This document shows positions 1 to 8,193 of a DNA stretch of 64,000 nucleotides, one piece after another. The translations under genes and the position numbers were made by a program. Location of the stretch: the NCBI RefSeq assembly GCF_900109165.1, contig NZ_FNZF01000005.1:1-64000 (forward strand), written 5' to 3'. Numbering within the stretch: the first letter of the stretch is position 1; each line of letters opens with the position of its first letter. This DNA comes from Bhargavaea ginsengi (GTDB taxonomy: Bacteria > Bacillota > Bacilli > Bacillales_A > Planococcaceae). The notes under the pieces are model-generated. The model made no database searches. It saw nothing but the letters and a program-made list of their open reading frames with translations, and had not been told where the DNA came from.

Positions 1-255
1 AGCTAATGCGCCGCGGGCCCATCTGTAAGTGACAGCCGAAACCGTCTTTCCGCCTTCCTCCATGCGGAGGAAGGAACCATCCGGTATTAGCCCCGGTTTC
101 CCGGAGTTATCCCGATCTTACAGGCAGGTTGCCCACGTGTTACTCACCCGTCCGCCGCTGAATCAGGAGAGCAAGCTCTCCGTCATCCGCTCGACTTGCA
201 TGTATTAGGCACGCCGCCAGCGTTCGTCCTGAGCCAGGATCAAACTCTCCATAAA
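1..255 (-). rRNA. rrs: 16S ribosomal RNA, 5' part (truncated by window edge)
   Basis: Read on the minus strand, the sequence contains the universal 16S 5' motif AGAGTTTGATCCTGGCTCAG just inside 255, followed by the conserved GACGAACGCTGGCGGCG and the GCAAGTCGAGCGGA stretch before variable region V1. The gene runs leftward out of the window, so only about 255 nt are present. The exact mature 5' end is estimated from the usual few bases before AGAGTTTGATC. The V1 loop has a Bacillales-like form. Confidence 0.97.
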
Positions 256-400
256 GAGAGTATGAGTAAGCTCATACTTTAAAACTGGCATTTCATTCGT
301 TCCGTTCACCCGACGGGGTCGGGTTCAGGGAACTTCGTTCATCAGCGTTTTGCTGTTCAGTTTTCAAGGTTCATCGCGCCGCTCCGAAAGCGACTTCTCT

Positions 401-429
401 ATGATAGCACCAGGCAGTTTCGATGTCAA
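401..429 (-). promoter_or_regulatory. rRNA operon promoter, proximal (P2-like)
   Basis: On the minus strand TTGACA (424-429) is followed after 17 bp by TATCAT (401-406). This is a near-consensus sigma-A promoter placed about 145 bp upstream of the mature 16S start. The leader between it and the gene contains the AACCTTGAAAACTGAACA sequence common to Bacillus rrn leaders. Confidence 0.85.
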
Positions 430-493
430 CACTCTTTTTCAAGAAGTTTGACGCCGTATCGCTGCCGGCCGCCGCTCTCAAGCGACGTTTACT

Positions 494-522
494 ATCATAC
501 TCAGTTTTCGCCATTCCGTCAA
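494..522 (-). promoter_or_regulatory. rRNA operon promoter, distal (P1-like)
   Basis: On the minus strand TTGACG (517-522), a 17-bp spacer and TATGAT (494-499). It lies 93 bp upstream of the proximal promoter with the same spacing, which gives the tandem arrangement typical of Bacillus rRNA operons. Confidence 0.8.
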
Positions 523-556
523 GCGGATTTCTAAAACTTTTTTCTCATCCTCGGAT

Positions 557-1432
557 TTACTCCTCGATATGGGCCACGCGATAGTTCCGGTGCTCGATCC
601 GTCCGTCCTTCGCCTGCTTCCTGACCACCTCGATGAGTCCCCTTTCAATCAGGTATTCGACGAATACTTCAAGGTCGACCGAATAGTTCCGAAGTTCATC
701 GTGCTCATGAAGTTCCTGGATCGTCCAATCCTCCTGATCGGACATGACCGACAGGATATGTCTGGCACCATCCGCAACTTTGGAGTTGATGAAGAACTCC
801 CCGGCAAGGAAGAGCAGCTCCAACCGTTTTTCAAGCGTTTCGTCGCTCAGCACCAATTCTTCATATAGCTTATAGATCGCGGGATCAATTTTTTTGACCT
901 GTGACCAGACCGTGACCTCGGGGAACAATCCGCTTTCGAGCACCGCCAGCCGTGCCAGGCCATGGAGGGAACGAACCACATGATTATAGGCGTCCAGGTG
1001 ATTCTGCTGCTCGTAGAACATGCGCCCTTCCATATAGTGACGGATCAGTCGGGCAAATTCGAGCCCGGTCTTGATCTGTCTCCCATAGAACGGGAAATCC
1101 TTAAGTTCCGTCTTGAGGTTTTCAATGTATTCATTCCGGTCGAAGAGGATCCGTCCGAAAAAGAGCCAGTCCACAATTTTGCGGTTCGTACCGAGCAGGA
1201 GCCACTTTTTCAATTGCCTTTCCGCGACGATGTGCATCGCCGCCTTGTCCTGTCCGTCCGTGTAGTGCTTCGTGAATACCGGCTGTTCCGCATCCTGCAC
1301 GAGGATGAGAAGGATGGCGTCGAATGTATCTGTAACGGGGTCCAGCTTTCCCCGCTTTTCGACCAGGATGACACCGAGTGTATTCGGGTCACCCGCTCGC
1401 TCCTGATAAATCGGGCGCAGTAGATGCTCCAT
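557..1432 (-). CDS. ygxA: YgxA-like nucleotidyltransferase-fold protein
   Basis: A 291-residue protein that resembles B. subtilis YgxA, annotated as nucleotidyltransferase-like; its substrate is not known. Recognition rests on the N-terminus (MEHLLRPIYQERA...NTLGVILVEKR) and on position directly upstream of an rRNA operon, as in B. subtilis rrnD. I chose the ATG at 1432 because AAAGGAGG lies 7 nt upstream. An upstream in-frame start at 1471 would add 13 residues without a better ribosome site. The C-terminal third (about 220-285) looks like a winged-helix segment, with ELHEHDEL and EYLIERGLIEVVRK. It points the same way as the rRNA operon and is divergent from ygzB. Confidence 0.8.
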   Translation of the reverse strand: MEHLLRPIYQERAGDPNTLGVILVEKRGKLDPVTDTFDAILLILVQDAEQPVFTKHYTDGQDKAAMHIVAERQLKKWLLLGTNRKIVDWLFFGRILFDRNEYIENLKTELKDFPFYGRQIKTGLEFARLIRHYMEGRMFYEQQNHLDAYNHVVRSLHGLARLAVLESGLFPEVTVWSQVKKIDPAIYKLYEELVLSDETLEKRLELLFLAGEFFINSKVADGARHILSVMSDQEDWTIQELHEHDELRNYSVDLEVFVEYLIERGLIEVVRKQAKDGRIEHRNYRVAHIEE

Positions 1433-1622
1433 GGGGATTCCTCCTTTTACTCCTGATTGCAATTTCGACAAGCAATCGCCGATTCCTTCCCGCAGCGATA
1501 AAAAAGGGACAGTTCCGGACAGGCGGACTTCTCAAAATCGTCATTGTTAGGGAGGCCCGACAGGAAACGGAGCCGCATAAATTGTGGTATAGTAGACGGG
1601 AAATGAGGAGGAAAGACGAGTC

Positions 1623-1985
1623 ATGAAACCATATAAGAATAAAATCAACCGGATCCGATCGTTCGCTCTTGCGCTGATCTTCATCGGATTTGTCGTAATG
1701 TATTTCGGAATCTTTTTTAAGCAGTATCCGATCGTCATGGTCATCTTCATGTTCCTGGGGCTTCTCTGCATCATCGCGAGCACCATCGTTTATTTCTGGA
1801 TCGGAATGCTATCGACGAAGGCCGTCCAGGTCGTTTGTCCAAACTGCGGCAAACCGACGAAGATGCTCGGACGGGTCGACATGTGTGGCCACTGCCGTGA
1901 ACCACTCACACTCGATCCTGAACTGGAAGGCAAAGAGTTCGACGAATCTTACAACCGCAAGAAACCGGCACAGTCCGGAGAATAA
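1623..1985 (+). CDS. ygzB: UPF0295 membrane protein YgzB
   Basis: A 120-residue protein with two transmembrane helices (about 13-35 and 40-62). A cytoplasmic zinc-ribbon-like tail follows with CPNC (residues about 72-75) and CGHC (about 88-91), then an acidic end. This layout and the position between ygxA and perR match YgzB (UPF0295) of Bacillus, whose function is unknown. The ATG is preceded by GAGGAGGAAAGACGAGTC, a good ribosome site. A terminator follows the stop closely, so it is probably monocistronic. Confidence 0.88.
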   Translation: MKPYKNKINRIRSFALALIFIGFVVMYFGIFFKQYPIVMVIFMFLGLLCIIASTIVYFWIGMLSTKAVQVVCPNCGKPTKMLGRVDMCGHCREPLTLDPELEGKEFDESYNRKKPAQSGE

Positions 1986-1995
1986 CCGGCATCTC

Positions 1996-2023
1996 GCCGC
2001 CCGCCTTATCGGGCGGCTTTTTT
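1996..2023 (+). terminator. intrinsic terminator of ygzB
   Basis: GCCGCCC (1996-2002) pairs with GGGCGGC (2011-2017), followed by a run of seven T. Confidence 0.85.
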
Positions 2024-2076
2024 GTTGGGGAAATAAAAAACTCACGGGGCGGTATGCCTCGTGAGTTTCCGGTCCT

Positions 2077-2532
2077 TTACTGGACCACTGGATTAGTTTT
2101 GTTTTCTGCGCAGTCCGGGCATTTGCCGTAGACTTCCATTCGGTGGGAGTCAACCTGGAAACCTGTGATGTGGGAGGCCAGGTGCTCGACTTCATCAAGT
2201 CCCGGGTAATGGAAATCAACGATCTTACCGCAGTCGCTGCAGATAATGTGGTAATGGTGATGCGTCACAAAATCGAAGCGGCTCGAAGAATCTCCATAAG
2301 GAAGTTCTTTGACCAGGCCGGCTTCACGAAAGACGCGAAGATTGTTATAGACAGTTGCGACACTCATATTCGGGAACTTATCCTCCAGCGCACGATAAAT
2401 CTCATCGGCAGTCGGATGGGACATGGAAGTTACGAGAAATTCAAGAATCGCATGCCGTTGGGGCGTGATTCGCACGCCGCTCGTCTTCAACGTATCCAGC
2501 GCTTCCTGCAGCACAGTTTCAGACATGGACAT
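2077..2532 (-). CDS. perR: Peroxide-responsive Fur-family repressor PerR
   Basis: Metal-dependent repressor that senses H2O2 by histidine oxidation and represses oxidative-stress and iron genes. Its residues match B. subtilis PerR almost one to one (numbering from an upstream GTG at 2538): His41 (equals H37), Asp89 (D85), His95 (H91), His97 (H93) and Asp108 (D104) form the regulatory Fe/Mn site. Cys100/Cys103 and a C-terminal C-x2-C pair form the structural zinc site. A DNA-recognition helix lies around [14 protein letters not shown]. Three Met codons are near the start (GTG 2538, ATG 2532, ATG 2526); AGAGGTG upstream favours 2532 or 2526. A Per box lies just upstream, implying autoregulation. 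Confidence 0.93.
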   Translation of the reverse strand: MSMSETVLQEALDTLKTSGVRITPQRHAILEFLVTSMSHPTADEIYRALEDKFPNMSVATVYNNLRVFREAGLVKELPYGDSSSRFDFVTHHHYHIICSDCGKIVDFHYPGLDEVEHLASHITGFQVDSHRMEVYGKCPDCAENKTNPVVQ

Positions 2533-2561
2533 GCCCACCTCTTTCCATAAAGATTCCTTCT

Positions 2562-2576
2562 TAATAATCGTTATAA
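2562..2576 (-). promoter_or_regulatory. Per box upstream of perR
   Basis: On the minus strand TTATAACGATTATTA, against the known Per box TTATAATNATTATAA: two mismatches in 14 defined positions. It is 30 bp upstream of the start codon, consistent with the autoregulation known for perR in B. subtilis. Confidence 0.75.
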
Positions 2577-2625
2577 ACAGTTTATAGGAAAGTAGGAGAT
2601 TCTGTCAACGAAACCCCCTTGCCGC

Positions 2626-3177
2626 TTACTCGGCGTGCAGGACATCCTCCGAGCGTCCGAGCTTCATGTTGATGTAGCGCGCTGCCACGAAAAGAAAATC
2701 CGAGAGGCGGTTCAGGTAAGCAAGCACATCGGAATTAACGTGATCGCCTACGAGCAGCGAGGCCCGCTCCGCTCTGCGGACAACGGTCCTTGCATAGTGG
2801 AGGCCTGCCGCAGCCGGATGACCTCCGGGGAGGATAAAGTTCTTCAGTGGCGGCAATTCCCCGTCATACCGGTCAATCCACTGTTCAAGTTTCTCAATTT
2901 CCGGCTTCTCCAGCTTCCACTTGACCTCTTTTCCTTCCGGTGTCGCGAGTTCTGCCCCGACGTGGAACAGCACCGTCTGGATCTGATGAAAAGCAGCCAT
3001 CAGCTCGTCCTTGCCGTCAAAGAATTCCTGGTGCAGGTGCGAGAGCCCCAGACCGATCGCACTGTTGGCCTCATCGCATGTACCATACGCCTCGACAAGC
3101 GGATCCGTCTTCGGAACCCTCTTGCCATAGATGAGGGAAGTCTGTCCCTTATCCCCTGTCCTCGTATAAATCTTCAT
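2626..3177 (-). CDS. pduO: Cob(I)yrinic acid a,c-diamide adenosyltransferase (PduO type)
   Basis: A 183-residue protein that transfers the adenosyl group of ATP to cob(I)alamin, giving adenosylcobalamin. The PduO/MMAB family is recognised from the N-terminal ATP-binding stretch YTRTGDKGQTSL (residues 4-15), the TDPLVEAYGTCDEANSAIG segment (about 24-42), and the C-terminal RRAERASLL...LNRLSDFLFVAARYIN. Length is typical of the family (B. subtilis YvqK). It ends two bases from the next gene's stop region and is probably cotranscribed with the hydroxyacid dehydrogenase upstream on the same strand. No cobalamin riboswitch was seen. Confidence 0.92.
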   Translation of the reverse strand: MKIYTRTGDKGQTSLIYGKRVPKTDPLVEAYGTCDEANSAIGLGLSHLHQEFFDGKDELMAAFHQIQTVLFHVGAELATPEGKEVKWKLEKPEIEKLEQWIDRYDGELPPLKNFILPGGHPAAAGLHYARTVVRRAERASLLVGDHVNSDVLAYLNRLSDFLFVAARYINMKLGRSEDVLHAE

Positions 3178-3179
3178 AT

Positions 3180-4127
3180 TTAATATCCCCTTTCCGGATC
3201 GACCCGGTTTTGCATTTTATCCGCCTGGCCTTCGAGGTAGGCGCGGAGATTTGGCATGAAGATTTCCAGAGCCCGCTCCACATATTTGCCCGAATGTGAT
3301 GAGATATGCGGGGAAACGGTCACATTTTCCATATTCCAGAGAGGGCTGTCCGCAGGAAGCGGTTCGGTTTCGAAAACATCGAGAACTGCTGCGGCAGGTC
3401 TGCCGCTCTCCAGCGCTTCGATCAGCACTTTTTCCTCGTAAAGATCGCCTCTTCCGAAGTTGAGGAAAAGCGCCGATTCCTTCATCGCGCCGAAATGTTC
3501 ACGGCTGAGAAGCCCTTTGGTCTCGGATGTGCTCGGAAGTACAGAAATCACGGTATCCATCTCAGGGAGTGCCTCGGCAAGCCCGCCGAAGGAGACCATC
3601 TCGTCCATATATTCAGCCTGCCTGCCGGAACGGTTGCAGCCGTAAGTCCTGACACCGAATGCCTGCAAAAGCCTTCCGACCTCTCCGCCGATCGCCCCCG
3701 GCCCAAGAATCATCGCCTTCGAGCCAAGCAATTCGGTACCCCGGATCTTCTGGTTCCACTCACTCCGCTCCTGCTGTTCGTACACGTCCTTCAATTTCTT
3801 TCGATATGACAGAATATGCGCCAGCATCGTTTCGGCCATCGGCGTCTTATGGATTCCCCGTACATTGGTTACACGAATGCCCATCTCCGCAATCCGTCCC
3901 AGTGGCATCTGCTCCATTCCGGCGGATGCGACCATGATCCATTTCAGGTTCTTCGCACGGACCAGGACGTTTTCATCCACGTCCGTCCCATAGGTGACGA
4001 TGACTTCACTCGTTTCGACCGCAGGGTCATCTGTTTTTCGGTCGAACAGGAAATTGACTTCCGGAAACTCACTTCTAAGCATGTCTTCCTGGTGTTCCCT
4101 GATCCTGAACAAAAACAATACATCCAC
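3180..4127 (-). CDS. D-2-hydroxyacid dehydrogenase family protein
   Basis: A 315-residue NAD(P)-dependent oxidoreductase of the D-isomer 2-hydroxyacid family. It has the Rossmann motif GPGAIG (142-147) and the usual catalytic set Arg226 (NFGRGD), Glu255 (VFETEPLP) and His274 (SPHISSH). The N-terminal lid domain is short and there is no C-terminal ACT domain, so it is not the serine-pathway SerA, which lies at 55929. The substrate cannot be told from sequence; glyoxylate/hydroxypyruvate-type reductases are the nearest class. It sits between bcp and pduO on the same strand with gaps of only 13 and 2 bp, suggesting one transcript. Confidence 0.85.
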   Translation of the reverse strand: MDVLFLFRIREHQEDMLRSEFPEVNFLFDRKTDDPAVETSEVIVTYGTDVDENVLVRAKNLKWIMVASAGMEQMPLGRIAEMGIRVTNVRGIHKTPMAETMLAHILSYRKKLKDVYEQQERSEWNQKIRGTELLGSKAMILGPGAIGGEVGRLLQAFGVRTYGCNRSGRQAEYMDEMVSFGGLAEALPEMDTVISVLPSTSETKGLLSREHFGAMKESALFLNFGRGDLYEEKVLIEALESGRPAAAVLDVFETEPLPADSPLWNMENVTVSPHISSHSGKYVERALEIFMPNLRAYLEGQADKMQNRVDPERGY

Positions 4128-4140
4128 GTCCGGTTCCCCC

Positions 4141-4620
4141 TTAATTGTCCGTCAGTTGCCTGAGCGTCTCCAGTGCTTCTTCCACATGTCCCTTAACGCG
4201 GACTTTCCGCCATTCCTTGACGACAGTACCGGTCGGATCGATCAGGAAGGTCGATCGTTCGATCCCCATGTATTCCTTGCCGAAGTTTTTCTTGAGTGTC
4301 CAGACTCCGTACTGTTCCGCCACCTGATGATCTTCGTCCACCAGGAGCCTGAACGGCAGTCCGTGCTTATCGATGAACTTCGTATGGGACGCTTGGCTGT
4401 CCGGACTCACGCCGAGAATGACTGCGTTCAGCTTTTCAAATTCTCCGTGGCTATCGCGGAAGTCGCATGCCTGCGTCGTGCACCCCGGCGTGTTGTCCTT
4501 CGGATAAAAGTAAAGGATGACGTGCTGCTTTCCTTTATAGTCGGACAGCGATACCGCGTTCCCCTCGCTGTCGGTGAGTGTAAAGTCCGGCGCGGACAGG
4601 CCTTCCAATGTTTCTGCCAT
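4141..4620 (-). CDS. bcp: Thioredoxin-dependent thiol peroxidase (BCP/PrxQ)
   Basis: A 159-residue atypical two-Cys peroxiredoxin that reduces H2O2 and organic peroxides at the expense of thioredoxin. The active site is FYPKDNTPGCTTQAC, with peroxidatic Cys47 and likely resolving Cys52, plus the conserved Pro/Thr and a downstream Arg. I chose the ATG at 4620 because GGAGGG lies 7 nt upstream; an in-frame extension to 4665 adds an acidic tail unlike the family. In B. subtilis the homologue ygaF also neighbours hemL and perR. It diverges from hemL. Confidence 0.92.
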   Translation of the reverse strand: MAETLEGLSAPDFTLTDSEGNAVSLSDYKGKQHVILYFYPKDNTPGCTTQACDFRDSHGEFEKLNAVILGVSPDSQASHTKFIDKHGLPFRLLVDEDHQVAEQYGVWTLKKNFGKEYMGIERSTFLIDPTGTVVKEWRKVRVKGHVEEALETLRQLTDN

Positions 4621-4746
4621 TCCCGATCCCTCCATGAATTCGTTTTCTTCATCGTACCGGAGCATGCCTGGCCTGACAATTTTTTTGGTGTTCGCCTCGC
4701 ACTTTGTCTACAATAAGAGTCGGAGATTATGAATGGAGGGGTTCCT

Positions 4747-6042
4747 TTGGAACGGAAACAGTCTGAACAGGTTTACAGCGAAGCGCTAAAACATATCGTA
4801 GGCGGAGTCAACAGCCCGTCTCGCGCCTATAAGGCGGTAGGCGGCGGCGCCCCGACAGTCATGGAGCGCGCAGAAGGCGCATACTTCTGGGATGTCGACG
4901 GCAATAAGTACATCGACTATCTCGCCGCGTACGGTCCGATCATCACCGGCCATGCCCATCCCCACATCACGGAAGCGATCACGCATGCTGCACAGACCGG
5001 TGTTCTGTATGGAACTCCGACACGCCATGAAGTGAAGTTCGCAGAGATGCTGAAAGAAGCCATCCACTCGCTGGACAAAGTCCGCTTTACAAACTCAGGT
5101 ACGGAATCCGTCATGTCCACGATCCGCGTCGCCCGTGCCTATACCGGACGCACGAAAGTGCTGAAGTTTGCCGGCTGCTACCACGGACACTCGGACCTCG
5201 TCCTTGTTGCGGCGGGTTCCGGCCCGGCAACACTCGGCACGCCAGATTCCGCGGGTGTGCCAAAGTCGATCGCGGAAGAGATGATCACGATCCCGTTCAA
5301 CGACCCAGATTCCTACCGAAAAGCGATGGAACAATGGGGAGACGAACTGGCGTGCATCCTTATTGAGCCGATTGTCGGCAACTTCGGGATTGTCGAGCCG
5401 GAAAAAGGATTCCTCGAGCTGGTGCATGAACTTGCGAAAAAGCACGGCGCCCTCACTATCTATGATGAAGTGATCACGGCGTTCCGCTTTCATTACGGCG
5501 GCGCGCAGGATCTGCTCGGCCTGACGCCGGACCTGACCGCGATGGGTAAAATCATCGGCGGCGGATTGCCGATCGGCGCTTATGGCGGCCGCAAGGAGAT
5601 CATGGACCATGTCGCACCGCTCGGCCCTGCGTACCAGGCAGGCACGATGGCCGGCAACCCGGCATCGATGCTTTCAGGAATTGCCTGTCTTGAAGTGCTG
5701 AAGGAACCTGGCGTCTACGAGGAACTTGACCGGCTCGGCGCCATTCTCGAAGAAGGGCTGCTCGAATCCGCCCGAAAGCACGGCATCACGATGACGGTTA
5801 ACCGCCTGAAGGGTGCACTCACCGTGTTCTTCACGGATGAAACGGTCAGCAACTACAAGCAGGCCGAAGACAGCGACGGCGAGCAGTTCGCGAAATTCTT
5901 CCGCCTCATGCTGGAACGAGGCATCAACCTCGCTCCTTCCAAGTACGAGGCATGGTTCCTTACAACTGCCCATACGGAAGATGACATCCGTGAAACGATC
6001 AAGGCGGCGGATGAATCCTTCGCCGAAATGGCGCGCGGATAA
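4747..6042 (+). CDS. hemL: Glutamate-1-semialdehyde 2,1-aminomutase
   Basis: A 431-residue PLP enzyme of tetrapyrrole (heme) synthesis that converts glutamate-1-semialdehyde to 5-aminolevulinate. The family signature GGVNSPSRA is at the N-terminus, the aminotransferase core contains YDEVITAFR, and the PLP lysine is Lys268 in [18 protein letters not shown]. The TTG at 4747 is the most likely start: GGAGGGG lies 5 nt before it, and the protein then begins where B. subtilis GsaB/HemL does. The ATG at 4729 overlaps the ribosome site. It is a second-type hemL as in B. subtilis, placed away from the hemAXCDBL cluster as far as the window shows. Confidence 0.95.
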   Translation: MERKQSEQVYSEALKHIVGGVNSPSRAYKAVGGGAPTVMERAEGAYFWDVDGNKYIDYLAAYGPIITGHAHPHITEAITHAAQTGVLYGTPTRHEVKFAEMLKEAIHSLDKVRFTNSGTESVMSTIRVARAYTGRTKVLKFAGCYHGHSDLVLVAAGSGPATLGTPDSAGVPKSIAEEMITIPFNDPDSYRKAMEQWGDELACILIEPIVGNFGIVEPEKGFLELVHELAKKHGALTIYDEVITAFRFHYGGAQDLLGLTPDLTAMGKIIGGGLPIGAYGGRKEIMDHVAPLGPAYQAGTMAGNPASMLSGIACLEVLKEPGVYEELDRLGAILEEGLLESARKHGITMTVNRLKGALTVFFTDETVSNYKQAEDSDGEQFAKFFRLMLERGINLAPSKYEAWFLTTAHTEDDIRETIKAADESFAEMARG

Positions 6043-6130
6043 ACGGGCTCCGGGGGAACGATTGATTTCACTTCCGCCGTTGGGGTAAAGTATGGGAACA
6101 ACTAAACCGCGCGGAAAGGACAATCACTGA

Positions 6131-7219
6131 ATGAAACTCGGCGCACGCATATTAAAAACCGGTGTCGCGATCGTCCTCGCACTGTTCCTCGCACAGACAA
6201 TGGGGCTGCCGACGCCGCTCTTCGCGGGGATTGCAGCGATTTTCGCCATCCAGCCGTCGATCTACCGCTCGTTCCGGACCATCATCCAGCAGGTTCAGGG
6301 AAATGTCATCGGGGCGTTTATCGCAATCATCTTCGCCCTTATCTTCGGTGACCACCTGATCGGCGTCGGATTTGCAGCCGTCACGATCATCGCGATCATG
6401 CTGAAGCTGAAGCTGGGCGATGCTGTCACACTTGCACTCGTCATGATGATCGGGATCATGGAACTCCCGGATGATAACTTCATCCTGTATGCTGTTCTCC
6501 GATTTGCGACGATGCTGACCGGAATCTTCTCGGCTTTTCTCGTGAATATGCTTTTCCTGCCGCCGAAATACGAGCCGCGCCTGTTCCAGTCGCTTTATGA
6601 CGTACAGGATGAAATCATCCGCTGGACACGGCTCACCGGACGACAGGCTTCTGAGCATTCAGCAACGAAAAAGGCCATGAGTAAGATCGGTGACCGTTAT
6701 AACAAAATCGATATGTATTATTCCCTTTACAAGGAAGAGCGTGGATTCACAAAAGCCTTCACTTTCCAGAAAGCGCGCAAGCTCGTCATATACCGTCAGA
6801 TGCTTGCCGCGTCACGGGACGGTTTTGATATCCTGAAACAGCTGCATCTGTATGAGAATGAACTGATCGACATGCCTCCTCATTTCAGGATGATGATCCA
6901 GGAACTTCTGGATGAACTGCTCACCTACCATGAGCAGATCCTCCTTAAATTTGCGGGCAAACTGAAGGACGACCGGATGAACCGCTCCGGGCTGGATGGC
7001 CGGATGGACCGGCATGAAGTGATGGATATCTTTGTCAAAGAGATCAACATCGCCAAGCAGGAAGAGGAACAGGACTTTTCTGCCTACCACTTGCTTCACC
7101 TTCTTTCCTCGCTTCTTCAATATGAAGAACAGCTGGAAGACCTCGACCGGATGATCGTCCGGTATGTGAAGCGGCACGGAGACGAAATGGACGAGAAGCT
7201 GCAGGAAGACATTATTTAA
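6131..7219 (+). CDS. ygaE: Aromatic acid exporter family (YgaE-like) membrane protein
   Basis: A 362-residue protein. The N-terminal half (to about residue 145) has four to six closely spaced transmembrane helices of the ArAE/FUSC type (GLPTPLFAGIAAIFAIQPSI). The C-terminal half is cytoplasmic, helical and rich in charged residues, ending in an acidic tail. Members are proposed small-molecule exporters; no substrate can be assigned. Position next to hemL matches B. subtilis ygaE. The ATG follows AAAGGACAATCACTGA, a modest ribosome site. A strong terminator follows. Confidence 0.85.
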   Translation: MKLGARILKTGVAIVLALFLAQTMGLPTPLFAGIAAIFAIQPSIYRSFRTIIQQVQGNVIGAFIAIIFALIFGDHLIGVGFAAVTIIAIMLKLKLGDAVTLALVMMIGIMELPDDNFILYAVLRFATMLTGIFSAFLVNMLFLPPKYEPRLFQSLYDVQDEIIRWTRLTGRQASEHSATKKAMSKIGDRYNKIDMYYSLYKEERGFTKAFTFQKARKLVIYRQMLAASRDGFDILKQLHLYENELIDMPPHFRMMIQELLDELLTYHEQILLKFAGKLKDDRMNRSGLDGRMDRHEVMDIFVKEINIAKQEEEQDFSAYHLLHLLSSLLQYEEQLEDLDRMIVRYVKRHGDEMDEKLQEDII

Positions 7220-7227
7220 CTATATTA

Positions 7228-7264
7228 AAACCGCGGACAGTTTCGACTCTGTCCGCGGTTTTAG
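7228..7264. terminator. bidirectional intrinsic terminator
   Basis: AAACCGCGGACAG (7228-7240) pairs perfectly with CTGTCCGCGGTTT (7249-7261), with T-runs on both strands. It separates the convergent ygaE and ABC ATPase genes. Confidence 0.9.
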
Positions 7265-7287
7265 TTTGTCTGGATTTGCTGATCCCG

Positions 7288-8178
7288 CTATTTGACTGCA
7301 GTTTCGGGTTCGCCAAATAACGTTCTATATCGGTCTTCCGCGCCAAACACGGTTTTTTCCCAATCACGAACAGCAATCCCCTGATCGTCAAGCAACCGGA
7401 AGATACGGTTAATGCTTGAATCACTTAAAGTCACAGTCAGCCTGTTGCCTTTTCGGTTTAAAATATTGATCCCGGCTTCCTTCAGGATTTTCTCTCCGTT
7501 TTCGGGATGATTGACTGTGAGGACATAGGATACTTTCTCAAGTGCCTTCAGGTCTTCCTGCTGCAAATGTCCATTCTTAAGGAACATCACATCGGAAGTG
7601 ACCTTATCAATTTCAGAAAGATTGTGGGATGACAGCAATATGGCTGTCCCCTCCGCTACAAGTTCGAGAAGGAGGTTCCGCACTTTAATCGCATTTGTCG
7701 GGTCCAGACCGTTCAAGGGTTCATCCATTACCAGCAATTTTGGCTTATTCAAAATAGCCATGGTCAGAAGAAGCTGCTGCTTCATCCCAAGTGAATAGTT
7801 ACTGACTTTTTTGTCAAGGTAGGAAATGGTTCCGATTCGCTCTGCCGCCGCCTTAATATCATCGGTGCGCAGTTTCTGGACACTTGCGATGAATTGCAAA
7901 TGATCGTAGCCTGTCAAATATTCATAGAGCACCGTATTGTCCTGCATATAGGAGAACTCCTGGAAGACCTTATAATCCCTGTTCGTTTGCCCGAGAATTT
8001 CAATCGCACCCACGTCAGGAGTAATCAGGTTTGCGATGATATTCAGCAATGTCGACTTCCCCGACCCGTTCGGGCCCACTAGCGCAACGATGCAGGGTTT
8101 CTTGATGGCAAAGGAAACACCGTGCAACACTTTCTGCTTACCATATGACTTTCCAATGTTCTCCACCGACAAAATCAT
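7288..8178 (-). CDS. ABC transporter ATP-binding protein
   Basis: A 296-residue ATPase. Walker A is GPNGSGKST (35-43), the signature is the variant YSLGMKQQ, and Walker B is LLVMDEPLNGLDP. A switch histidine lies in LLSSHNLSEI, followed by a C-terminal regulatory segment typical of ABC-2 exporters (CcmA/BcrA-like). ATG 8178 is preferred, with GAAGGTG 6 nt upstream; an in-frame ATG at 8193 overlaps the ribosome site. It directly follows the large permease gene (gap 15 bp), so the two form one exporter. Base composition is more AT-rich than the surrounding conserved genes. Confidence 0.92.
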   Translation of the reverse strand: MILSVENIGKSYGKQKVLHGVSFAIKKPCIVALVGPNGSGKSTLLNIIANLITPDVGAIEILGQTNRDYKVFQEFSYMQDNTVLYEYLTGYDHLQFIASVQKLRTDDIKAAAERIGTISYLDKKVSNYSLGMKQQLLLTMAILNKPKLLVMDEPLNGLDPTNAIKVRNLLLELVAEGTAILLSSHNLSEIDKVTSDVMFLKNGHLQQEDLKALEKVSYVLTVNHPENGEKILKEAGINILNRKGNRLTVTLSDSSINRIFRLLDDQGIAVRDWEKTVFGAEDRYRTLFGEPETAVK

Positions 8179-8193
8179 CTTATTCACCTTCAT